Source: Methyloceanibacter methanicus
GTDB taxonomy: Bacteria; Pseudomonadota; Alphaproteobacteria; Rhizobiales; Methyloligellaceae
DNA length: 64,000 nt
Direction: 5' to 3'
Assembly: GCF_001723285.1 (NCBI RefSeq)
Contig: NZ_LPWG01000013.1
Location: 1 to 64,000, forward strand
Shown here in pieces: positions 50,019 to 57,063 of this stretch. How positions within the stretch are numbered: position 1 is the stretch's first letter; each line of letters begins with the position of its first letter. The notes below the pieces were generated by a model. It made no database searches. It had not been told where the DNA came from and saw only the letters and a list, made by a program, of their open reading frames with translations. The position numbers and the translations under genes were made by a program.

Positions 50019-50510
50019 GGTCGCAACTTCCCTTTTCGGCGCCCAGCCCGGAACACGCCGTATGCGCAACGCCACTGCCAATCCGTTCGCCAGGAGTCCC
50101 GAACAGCCCAGCCGGCGGCAAGCCCCCTCAAGGTCGCAGCTTGATGGTCGCCCGCCCGCACGATCGCCCTTTTCGCGTCCACCCAACTCAATACGGTCTC
50201 AAGCCTGCCCCAAGCAACGCCTTGTTCTGCAACCTTTGCGGTAAATAAAGTCGTTATCAAGAACATATGCGCGACCCAACGCCTCACATCGCGCGCTTGG
50301 CCATCAAGCGAGGCGGTGCCCAGGGGTTGCGCGCCCGCCATGCTTGAATCTCCCGGAAAGGCCGGGAAGAATGCCGCTTCAGGCTGCAGAAACATTCCAG
50401 CAAGAGCAAGACATCGAGCAGGACCACGACATCCAGCAAGACGACGGCAACCAAGCGGAAACAAGACAGCCGATTGAGAACAAGGGTCACGGGGAGGGAG
50501 TGTGCCGGCC
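50019..50510. other. Intergenic region, no gene seen
   Basis: About 490 bp between divergent genes. It contains a 15-bp tandem duplication overlapping the lipoprotein start (about 49999-50028) and an AT-rich patch near 50240. No convincing coding frame. Confidence 0.35.
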
Positions 50511-50879
50511 ATGCAGAGCTTTGCCTTGAAGACGATCGTCGCAATCGCCGCCGCTTTGGGGCTGATGACATTGACGACCGGGGCGTTCGCGCAAGACGAC
50601 GCCTTCGATCTGTCCGTGCCGAAGCCGGATGCCGAGGTCGGGGGGGCGGCGGATCTCGAATGCGGCACCGAGATGATCTCGGGCAGCGGGCCGGGCTTCA
50701 CCGCCGATCGCGACCAGGCCGAGAACGTGGCCATCGAGGATTGGACGGAGAAGGCCACGAAGATCTACCCGGACGCGGATTTCGATCTCGCCAAGGACTC
50801 CAATCTCAGCTGCGCCGTGCAGGGGCTCTACTCGAAGTGCTTCGCCGACGGCATTCCCTGTAAGCCGAAGGCGGAGTAG
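50511..50879 (+). CDS. Small secreted protein (122 aa)
   Basis: A signal peptide (IVAIAAALGLMTLTTGAFA, cleavage before QDD) and a mature part with CGTEMISGSGPGFTADRDQA, EDWTEKATKIYPDADFDLA and three further Cys. GGGGAGGG lies 12 bases before the ATG; a GTG nine bases earlier is possible. Periplasmic; family not recognised. Confidence 0.6.
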   Translation: MQSFALKTIVAIAAALGLMTLTTGAFAQDDAFDLSVPKPDAEVGGAADLECGTEMISGSGPGFTADRDQAENVAIEDWTEKATKIYPDADFDLAKDSNLSCAVQGLYSKCFADGIPCKPKAE

Positions 50880-51001
50880 GGGCCCCGGAGCTGCGCGCCA
50901 TAGCCAGTTCCTGCAAGACGGATGGGCGGCTCCGCGCCTAAAGCTAGGCGGTGCGCATTTGGCGCGGCTGACTTGCGAGACCGGTTGTTGGGAGACTTGA
51001 C

Positions 51002-51274
51002 GTGAAGCGGATTGAAATCGCGATGGCGTGCGCGGCGATGGCCGTGTGCGTTGGGTTTGCGGCGCCGGCGGGCGCCGAAGAGGCGGCGCCCGTCTGCAAA
51101 CGGGCCGAGGTGAACCCGGTCACCGGCCATGTGCTCTGCGTCGATCCGCTCGGCGCGCCGGTCGCGCCCGCGCCCAAGGCCGATCCGTGCAAGACCGGCG
51201 CGGAAGCCCCGGACCCGTCCCAGGACGCCGACTTCACCTGGCGGCCCACCTGCATGGACGAGAAGAGCAGCTAG
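51002..51274 (+). CDS. Small secreted Cys-containing protein (90 aa)
   Basis: GTG start with GGGAG eight bases upstream. The signal peptide is MKRIEIAMACAAMAVCVGFA, and the mature part is short, Pro-rich and has four Cys (APVCKRAEVNPVTGHVLCVD, DPCKTGAE, RPTCMDEKSS). Likely periplasmic. Family not recognised. No ribosomal or mobile context. Confidence 0.55.
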   Translation: MKRIEIAMACAAMAVCVGFAAPAGAEEAAPVCKRAEVNPVTGHVLCVDPLGAPVAPAPKADPCKTGAEAPDPSQDADFTWRPTCMDEKSS

Positions 51275-51296
51275 GGCACGCCTCTTCGCACCCACC

Positions 51297-51315
51297 TGTA
51301 TCATAACGTGATACA
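51297..51315. promoter_or_regulatory. higBA operator 1
   Basis: TGTATCA-N5-TGATACA, a perfect dyad just upstream of a possible -35 element. A second copy lies 40 bp downstream, centre to centre. Confidence 0.75.
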
Positions 51316-51320
51316 TTTTC

Positions 51321-51349
51321 TTGACCGCGCCGCCGATGTATCATACGGT
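51321..51349 (+). promoter_or_regulatory. Candidate higBA promoter
   Basis: TTGACC (51321-51326) and a weak -10 TACGGT (51344-51349) with a 17-base spacer. Operator 2 overlaps the -10, so repressor binding would block transcription. Confidence 0.45.
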
Positions 51350-51355
51350 GATACA
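51337..51355. promoter_or_regulatory. higBA operator 2
   Basis: TGTATCA-N5-TGATACA, same arms as operator 1, 15 bp before the toxin start codon. This fits autoregulation by the HigA antitoxin. Confidence 0.75.
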
Positions 51356-51369
51356 GGAAAGGCGCGCGC

Positions 51370-51657
51370 GTGATCCGCTCCTTCAAGGACAAACGGACCG
51401 AGACGGTCGCGAGCGGAAAATGCCCGAAGGGCTTCCCGCCGGACCTGGTGCGAAGCGCGGTGCGCAAGTTGACCATGATCGTGGCGGCGCATGTCCTGGA
51501 CGATCTCCGCAGCCGCCCGGCAAACCGTCTGGAGGCGCTGAAAGGAGACCGGGACGGCCAGCACTCGATCCGGATCAACGATCAATGGCGGATCTGCTTC
51601 GTGTGGACCGATGCCGGCGCCGAGGCGGTCGAGATCGTGGACTATCACGGAGGCTAA
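51370..51657 (+). CDS. higB: HigB/RelE-family toxin
   Basis: 95 residues, GTG start with AGGAAAGG upstream. IRSFKDKRTETVASGKCPKG, then KLTMIVAAHVLDDLRSRPAN, HSIRINDQWRICFVWTDAGA and EIVDYHGG match HigB-type RelE mRNA endonucleases, which cut translated mRNA at the ribosome. The stop is 11 bases before the antitoxin start, in the toxin-first order typical of higBA. Confidence 0.92.
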   Translation: MIRSFKDKRTETVASGKCPKGFPPDLVRSAVRKLTMIVAAHVLDDLRSRPANRLEALKGDRDGQHSIRINDQWRICFVWTDAGAEAVEIVDYHGG

Positions 51658-51668
51658 GGAGAACGGGC

Positions 51669-51971
51669 ATGGCCAAGATGCTGCCCCCGGTTCACCCGGG
51701 CGAAATCCTGAAGCACGAGTTCCTTGCCCCGCTGGGCCTCAGCGCCGGCGCGCTCGCCCGGCGCATCGGCGTGCCGCGCACGCGCATCGAGCGCGTGGTG
51801 AAGGAGGAGACTCCGATCACGACGGACACGGCGCTGCGCCTCGCCAAGGTGTTCGGCACGAGCCCTGAGTTCTGGGCCAATCTGCAGAGCCTCTACGACC
51901 TCAAGATCGCCGAGAAGGCGATGGCGTCCGAGCTTGCCCACATCGAGACCCTTGAGGGGACGGCAGTTTAG
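51669..51971 (+). CDS. higA: HigA antitoxin
   Basis: 100 residues. PPVHPGEILKHEFLAPLGLS and ALARRIGVPRTRIERVVKEE form the HTH of the HigA/VapI group, then TDTALRLAKVFGTSPEFWAN. It neutralises HigB and should bind the two upstream dyads. AAGGAGAA precedes the ATG. Confidence 0.94.
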   Translation: MAKMLPPVHPGEILKHEFLAPLGLSAGALARRIGVPRTRIERVVKEETPITTDTALRLAKVFGTSPEFWANLQSLYDLKIAEKAMASELAHIETLEGTAV

Positions 51972-51996
51972 GGGCGTTGTTCTAGGAAAATAATCC

Positions 51997-52025
51997 TTGA
52001 CAGCGTGACGCTGATGGGCTAGGTT
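51997..52025 (+). promoter_or_regulatory. Candidate sigma-70 promoter
   Basis: TTGACA, a 17-base spacer and TAGGTT. No gene starts downstream before a hairpin at 52127-52155, so it may drive a small RNA. Confidence 0.5.
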
Positions 52026-52031
52026 TCCTCT

Positions 52032-52160
52032 ACAACGCGACAGTTGGGCAAGAGGGCTGGGCCCTTTGGGGCACGGCCCCTTGTGGGGGTTTTCCCCTCC
52101 GAGTTCCGCGTCGCTGTCGTGTTTAGAACGCCGCTTCCAGAAATGGGGCGGCGTTGTTGG
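52032..52160 (+). ncRNA. Candidate structured small RNA
   Basis: Between the promoter at 51997 and a terminator-like stem (AACGCCGC with GCGGCGTT, 52127-52155) lies a GC-rich stretch. A long-range pair (CGACAG 52038-52043 with CTGTCG 52114-52119) encloses inner hairpins such as GGGGC-ACG-GCCCC. No known RNA family is recognised. The poly-U tail is weak. Confidence 0.3.
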
Positions 52161-52206
52161 TTTCAGGGGCCGGGTTTCTTAATTTGCGCTACCTGCCATT
52201 TTGCTT

Positions 52207-52232
52207 GCCCTACCGCTTCGCTGCTTGAGGGC
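52207..52232 (+). repeat. GCSCTA-type hairpin repeat
   Basis: Outer arms GCCCT and AGGGC, centre ACCGCTTCGCTGCTTG. In other copies the arms are GCGCT and AGCGC, so the change is compensated on both sides. Confidence 0.75.
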
Positions 52233-52284
52233 GGCGGCGCCTACTTGAGCGCATGTAAATTTGCGCTATCGGCCACGTTTTGGT

Positions 52285-52314
52285 GCCCTATCGGCCTTCG
52301 GCCTACTTGAGGGC
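52285..52314 (+). repeat. GCSCTA-type hairpin repeat
   Basis: Outer arms GCCCT and AGGGC around ATCGGCCTTCGGCCTACTTG, in which CGGCC and GGCC can pair internally. Confidence 0.75.
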
Positions 52315-52348
52315 GGGCCTGCTTGAGCGCGCCGGCTTATTCATCGTC

Positions 52349-52371
52349 ATGCCCCGGCTTGACCGGGGCAT
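52349..52371. repeat. RPE-type palindromic repeat
   Basis: Arms ATGCCCCGG and CCGGGGCAT around CTTGA, followed by CCAGTAACCACCG. The same arrangement recurs at 54390. Confidence 0.8.
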
Positions 52372-52489
52372 CCAGTAACCACCGTTCTTCGTGGTCCACG
52401 AGGTTGCCTTTACTGGATCGCCCGCTCGCGGGCATGAGGGAGTGCGCGTGCTCCCACTCTGACTGTTCGATTTCCAGAAATAGGTGCCA

Positions 52490-53092
52490 ATGACGCAGTC
52501 CGGTTCCCACGACCCGAGCGGCGATGGCACTTGCGGCAAGCGAGGAGGGGACGGTGCCGAAGCCCGACGGGCCGAGGCTCCCCACGCCGCCGGCCCGATC
52601 GACTGGGAGGCGGTGCGCCACGACTTTCTCCATAGCGGCATGTCGCTGCGCCGTATTGGCCACAAGCACGGGACGACCTCGGCCAATGTGGCCAAGCATC
52701 GGGACGAGGGCGGTTGGGAGCGCGTGGCCCCAATGGTGCCGCTGCCGACGCGGCGGCTGCCACCGGAAGACGGTTTGCCGCCGACACCCACTCAGGAGCG
52801 GCGCGGGCGGATCGTGAAGCGGCTCTACAATCTGCTGGATGCGAAGATGAGCGAGATCGAGACACGCATGGCCGAAGCCGACGGACGCCCCATGAGCGCG
52901 GCGGATGCGGAGCGCGAAGCGCGCAACCTCAACTCCCTGGCGCGGCTTTACGCCAAGCTCGTGGAGATGGACGAGGCCAAAGCCGCGCGCAGTGGGGCGG
53001 ACGACAAGAAAACACAGGACGGTGCCGATGCGGACAGACTCCGCCGCGACCTTGCGGGCCGCCTTGCGCGACTCCAGCCCGGAGACGATTGA
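52490..53092 (+). CDS. Gene transfer agent small terminase-like protein
   Basis: 200 residues. A charged N-terminus, then an HTH (DWEAVRHDFLHSGMSLRRIG, HKHGTTSANVAKHRDEGGWE) of the kind found in terminase small subunits, and a coiled-coil region (LLDAKMSEIETRMAEADGRP, NLNSLARLYAKLVEMDEAK). It overlaps the large terminase gene by 65 bp. Position as first gene of the cluster corresponds to RcGTA g1. It would recognise DNA and regulate packaging. Confidence 0.7.
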   Translation: MTQSGSHDPSGDGTCGKRGGDGAEARRAEAPHAAGPIDWEAVRHDFLHSGMSLRRIGHKHGTTSANVAKHRDEGGWERVAPMVPLPTRRLPPEDGLPPTPTQERRGRIVKRLYNLLDAKMSEIETRMAEADGRPMSAADAEREARNLNSLARLYAKLVEMDEAKAARSGADDKKTQDGADADRLRRDLAGRLARLQPGDD

Positions 53093-54419
53093 GCGATTCC
53101 TTTCGAGGCTTTCGCCGTCCGAGCTGACGGCGCTCCACTACGATTTCGAGATCTGGGCGCGCGACGACCAACTGCCGCCCGAATCATCTTTACACGGATC
53201 ATCTGAGAGCCGTCCGCCCTGGACCACCTGGCTGATGCTGGGCGGGCGCGGGGCCGGCAAGACGCGCGCCGGCGCCGAATGGGTGCGGGCCCATGCGGGG
53301 GCCGCGAACGATGCGCGCATCGCGCTCGTCGGCGAGACCCTGTCGGACGCGCGCGCCGTGATGGTCGAAGGCGTGTCGGGGCTGCTCGCGGTGCATCCGC
53401 CGGGGGCGAAGCCTCTGTTCGAGCCGTCGAAGCGGCAGCTGCGCTGGGGCAACGGCGCGGTGGCGCAACTGTTCTCGGCGGAAGACCCTGAAAGCTTGCG
53501 CGGACCCCAATTCAGCGCGGCCTGGTGCGACGAGCTCGCCAAATGGCGGCGCCCGCAAGAGACCTGGGACATGCTGCAATTTGGCTTACGCTTGGGGCTT
53601 GCGCCCCGGCAGGTGGTGACCACCACGCCGCGGCCGATCCCGTTGATCAAGGCGCTGCTGGCGGACGCCCGGACGGTTCTGACGCGCGTGGCGACCTCCG
53701 CCAACGCGGCGAACCTGGCGCCGTCCTTTTTGGACGCGATCGTCGGGCGCTATCGCGGCACGCGGCTCGGGCGGCAGGAACTGGACGCGGAACTGCTCGA
53801 AGACCGCGCGGACGCACTGTGGCCGCGTGGGGTGATCGAGCGGCACCGCGTGACCGCGCCCGCGCTCTTGGTCCGTGTCGTCGTGGCGGTCGATCCGCCG
53901 GCGAGTTCGGGCCCGCGCGCGGACGCGTGCGGCATTATCGTGGCGGGTCTCGGCGAGGACGGGCGCGCTTACGTGCTCGCGACGGCGACGCTGCAAGGCG
54001 TGCGCCCGCTCGATTGGGCCCGGGCCGTGACGGCCGCCTACCGGCGTTACGAGGCGGACCGCATCGTCGCCGAGGTGAACCAGGGCGGCGAGCTGGTCGA
54101 GACCGTGTTGCGGCAGGTGGACCCGGCCGTGCCGGTGCGGAGCGTGCGTGCCATGCGCGGCAAGGTGCTGCGCGCCGAGCCCGTGGCCGCGCTCTACGAG
54201 CGGGGCCTCGTGTCCCATGTTGGCGCGCTGCCGGCGCTGGAAGACGAGATGTGCGATTTCGGCCTCGACGGCCTGTCCGGCGGCGGCAGCCCCGACCGGG
54301 TGGACGCGCTGGTCTGGGCACTGACGGATTTGTGTTTGCGCGGGCAAGGCGAGCCTCGCGTGCGGGGTTGTGTGATGGCCCTCATTGTCATGCCCCGGCT
54401 TGCCCGGGGCATCCAGTAA
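53028..54419 (+). CDS. Gene transfer agent large terminase
   Basis: 463 residues. Walker A in MLGGRGAGKTRAGAEWVR, the Walker B-like FSAAWCDELAKW, and a nuclease domain with VVAVDPPASSG and DRIVAEVNQGGELVETVL, with SPDRVDALVWALTDL near the end. It powers DNA translocation into heads and cuts DNA. The last residues (IVMPRLARGIQ) are encoded by an RPE palindrome at 54390-54412, so the natural C-terminus has been extended by the repeat. Confidence 0.9.
   Translation: MRTDSAATLRAALRDSSPETIERFLSRLSPSELTALHYDFEIWARDDQLPPESSLHGSSESRPPWTTWLMLGGRGAGKTRAGAEWVRAHAGAANDARIALVGETLSDARAVMVEGVSGLLAVHPPGAKPLFEPSKRQLRWGNGAVAQLFSAEDPESLRGPQFSAAWCDELAKWRRPQETWDMLQFGLRLGLAPRQVVTTTPRPIPLIKALLADARTVLTRVATSANAANLAPSFLDAIVGRYRGTRLGRQELDAELLEDRADALWPRGVIERHRVTAPALLVRVVVAVDPPASSGPRADACGIIVAGLGEDGRAYVLATATLQGVRPLDWARAVTAAYRRYEADRIVAEVNQGGELVETVLRQVDPAVPVRSVRAMRGKVLRAEPVAALYERGLVSHVGALPALEDEMCDFGLDGLSGGGSPDRVDALVWALTDLCLRGQGEPRVRGCVMALIVMPRLARGIQ
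54390..54412. repeat. RPE-type palindromic repeat inside the terminase 3' end
   Basis: Arms ATGCCCCGG and CCGGGGCAT around CTTGC. It supplies the last codons and the stop of the terminase gene and is followed by CCAGTAACCACCGGTC, as at 52372. Confidence 0.8.
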
Positions 54420-54582
54420 CCACCGGTCTTCGCGACCACGAATTCCGGCCATTACTGGATCGCCCGGATCATCGAGCTTGTGCCCGGGGCGGCAAAGCCG
54501 GACCCGGGTGCCGGGCGATGACGAGAGGGATCGGTTGGCGCCGGTCTTTCGTGACTCTTCTGCGACTTCTGAAAGGTGATTC

Positions 54583-55800
54583 ATGACAACGGGTTTACGG
54601 GCTCAGTTGCGGCGATTGTTCGGCCTCGAGGCGAAGGCGAGCCAGACGGCGAAGCTGGTCGCCTGGGCCACGGGCGGGCATCCCGTCTGGACCCCGCGCG
54701 ACTATGCGAGCCTGGCGCGCGAAGGCTTCACCAAGAACCCGATCGTCTACCGTTCGGTGCGCATGATCGCCGAAGCCGCGGCCTCCGTGCCGCTCTATCT
54801 GTTCGACGGCGCCAAGGAGGTGGACGAGCATCCGCTGCTCGCGCTTCTCAATCGGCCGAACCCGATGGCGTGCGGTCCGGACCTGCTGGAGTCGTTCTTC
54901 GGACACCTGATCGTGGCGGGCAATGCCTATCTGGAAGCGGTTTCGGTCGACGGCACCGTGCGCGAGCTCCATACGCTGCGGCCCGACCGCATGAAGGTGG
55001 TGCCGGGGCCGGACGGCTGGCCGGAGGCCTACGAATATTCGGTCGCGGGGCAGAGCATGCGCTTCGACCAGGACGGGCCACCCGTGCGGCCCATTCTGCA
55101 CATGGCGCTGTTCCATCCGCTCAACGACCATTACGGCATGAGCCCGCTGGAGCCGGCGGCCGTGGGGCTCGATCTGCACAACGCGGCGGGCGTCTGGAAC
55201 AAGGCGCTGCTCGACAATTCGGCCTGCCCCTCCGGCGCGCTTGTCTACACCGCGAAAGACGGGCAGCTGTCGCCGGAACAATACGAGCGGCTGAAGACCG
55301 AGCTCGAGGACGGGTTCGCGGGCGCGGCCAACGCAGGCCGGCCGCTGCTGCTCGAAGGCGGGCTCGACTGGAAGGCCATGGGCCTCAGCCCCCGCGACAT
55401 GGATTTCATCTCCGCGAAGCACGTGGCCGCGCGGGAGGTGGCGCTGGCGCTGGGCGTGCCGCCCATGCTGCTGGGCATCCCCGGCGACAATACTTATGCG
55501 AACTACGCGGAGGCCAACCGGTCCTTCTGGCGGCAGACCGTGCTGCCGCTGGTGGCGCGCACGGCCAAGGCGCTGTCGGCCTGGCTTGCGCCCGGGTTCG
55601 GTCTCAATGCGGGGCCGGATGCGCCGGCGCTGGAGCTGAAGCCGGATCTCGACGCGGTCGAGGCGCTCTCCACCGAGCGCGAGGCGCTCTGGGCGCGGGT
55701 TCAGGCGTCCGACTTCCTGACGATCAACGAAAAGCGCGCGGCCGTCGGCTACGGTGCCATCGATGGTGGCGACGCGTTGTCCGGCGCGCCGCCGCCGTAA
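54583..55800 (+). CDS. Gene transfer agent portal protein (HK97 type)
   Basis: 405 residues. NPIVYRSVRMIAEAAASVPL, HPLLALLNRPNP, FHPLNDHYGMSPLEPAAVGL and EVALALGVPPMLLGIPGDNT are HK97-family portal blocks. Twelve copies form the DNA entry ring (RcGTA g3). GAAAGGTGATTC precedes the ATG. Confidence 0.94.
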   Translation: MTTGLRAQLRRLFGLEAKASQTAKLVAWATGGHPVWTPRDYASLAREGFTKNPIVYRSVRMIAEAAASVPLYLFDGAKEVDEHPLLALLNRPNPMACGPDLLESFFGHLIVAGNAYLEAVSVDGTVRELHTLRPDRMKVVPGPDGWPEAYEYSVAGQSMRFDQDGPPVRPILHMALFHPLNDHYGMSPLEPAAVGLDLHNAAGVWNKALLDNSACPSGALVYTAKDGQLSPEQYERLKTELEDGFAGAANAGRPLLLEGGLDWKAMGLSPRDMDFISAKHVAAREVALALGVPPMLLGIPGDNTYANYAEANRSFWRQTVLPLVARTAKALSAWLAPGFGLNAGPDAPALELKPDLDAVEALSTEREALWARVQASDFLTINEKRAAVGYGAIDGGDALSGAPPP

Positions 55801-55874
55801 GCTGGGCGGTTGCCACCGCGCATGCTAGCCTCCTGCCGGGACTCACTTGATGAGAATCGGCAAGGAGAGGGGCT

Positions 55875-56075
55875 ATGGCAATCCGACTGACACCACCGAC
55901 CAAGAACGTCTTCTATATTTCCGTCATCTGCGCCGTCGTTGCGTTCGTGCTCTATGTGCTCGGCGTGCTCGGCGTTATCGACGGGGGCTTCGCGACCGTT
56001 TCGCATTTCGCCTTTTGGGCGGCCATGCTCGGCTGGGGCATGATGACGGCGGGCGTCGCCATGAAGGGCGTCTGA
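55875..56075 (+). CDS. Small two-helix membrane protein in the GTA cluster (66 aa)
   Basis: MAIRLTPPTKNVFYISVICA, with two membrane helices at about 12-34 and 40-62. A GGAGAGGGG site precedes the ATG. A small membrane gene at this place occurs in other GTA clusters (g3.5 position), but its role in particles is not known. Confidence 0.6.
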   Translation: MAIRLTPPTKNVFYISVICAVVAFVLYVLGVLGVIDGGFATVSHFAFWAAMLGWGMMTAGVAMKGV

Positions 56076-56157
56076 CACAGTTTCAAGCGTGACCCTTGGT
56101 CTTCCCTTTGTTGGGCTAGTCCTTCGGGTGGCGCGCCCAACGGGAAAGACCATCACC

Positions 56158-56757
56158 ATGCTGCAACGCTTTGGCGAGCTCGCGCCGGAGCGCGAGGTCA
56201 AGTTCGCGCCCGTCAATCTGCAGACCGTCGAGGCGGACGGCACCTTTTCCGGCTATGCGAGCGTGTTCGGCCAGGTGGATCTCGGCCAGGACCTCGTCAT
56301 GCCCGGCGCGTTCCGGGAGAGCCTTGCAACGCGCGGGGCACGCGGCGTGAAGCTGCTGTTCCAGCACGACCCCAACGAGCCCATCGGCGTGTGGCTGGAG
56401 CTGGCCGAGGACGCGCGCGGGTTGTTTGCCAAGGGCCGGCTGATGCCGGAAGTGACGCGCGCGCGCGAGGTGCTGTCGCTCATGCGGGCCGGGGCGCTGG
56501 ACGGGCTGTCCATCGGCTTCCGCACGGTGCAAGGGCGCACGGACCCGGCGAGCGGTGTGCGCCGTCTCGACAAGATCGATCTGTGGGAAATCTCCGTGGT
56601 GACGTTTCCCATGCTGCCGGATGCGCGGGTGAGCGCCGTGAAGCGGCACGCGGCCTCGCCGCTTCCTGACACGCGTCCCCGGCTCCGGGCGCCCGACAAT
56701 CTGCCCGCCTTCGCCCGGGCCCTGCGCCGCGGCACGCGCATGATGCGCGGATATTAG
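56158..56757 (+). CDS. Gene transfer agent prohead protease (HK97 family)
   Basis: 199 residues. TFSGYASVFGQVDLGQDLVM, the catalytic His in LLFQHDPNEPIG and Ser in LDGLSIGFRTV, then LWEISVVTFPMLPDARV. It cleaves the capsid N-terminal scaffold segment during maturation (RcGTA g4). The start MLQRFGEL was chosen over an upstream in-frame ATG because GGGAAAG precedes it. Confidence 0.93.
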   Translation: MLQRFGELAPEREVKFAPVNLQTVEADGTFSGYASVFGQVDLGQDLVMPGAFRESLATRGARGVKLLFQHDPNEPIGVWLELAEDARGLFAKGRLMPEVTRAREVLSLMRAGALDGLSIGFRTVQGRTDPASGVRRLDKIDLWEISVVTFPMLPDARVSAVKRHAASPLPDTRPRLRAPDNLPAFARALRRGTRMMRGY

Positions 56758-56852
56758 TCCGCCGACGGACCGCTGACACGGCAATCGAATGGTTTGACCG
56801 AGAGACCGGCATGTCCTGTGCCGGCGCCTGACAGGCGTTCGGTCTTTTCGTC

Positions 56853-56881
56853 ATGCCCGGCCATCGTGCCGGGCATTTTTA
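56853..56881 (+). terminator. Terminator-like hairpin between protease and capsid genes
   Basis: ATGCCCGGC and GCCGGGCAT with a six-base loop, followed by TTTTTA. It may reduce readthrough inside the GTA cluster, or be an RPE variant acting as terminator. Confidence 0.65.
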
Positions 56882-56884
56882 TGT

Positions 56885-56955
56885 GCGCTAACGGCCTAGC
56901 GATCTGCTTGAGCGCTTGTTTGTTTGCGCACCCGCGCGTCGCGCAACTTGAGCGC
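56885..56955 (+). repeat. Two GCSCTA-type hairpin repeats
   Basis: Copy 56885-56915 has arms GCGCT and AGCGC around AACGGCCTAGCGATCTGCTTG. A degraded copy at 56926-56955 begins GCGCACCCG and ends CAACTTGAGCGC. Confidence 0.65.
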
Positions 56956-57063
56956 GGTTTCATTTTCCACCAGCCCCTGACGGTGTCGTCCGTGGTGCGT
57001 TTTCCGCGCCGCGGCGTTGCCGCATGGGGCGCTTTCCCGCCCCTGAGAAACAGAGGACTGACC

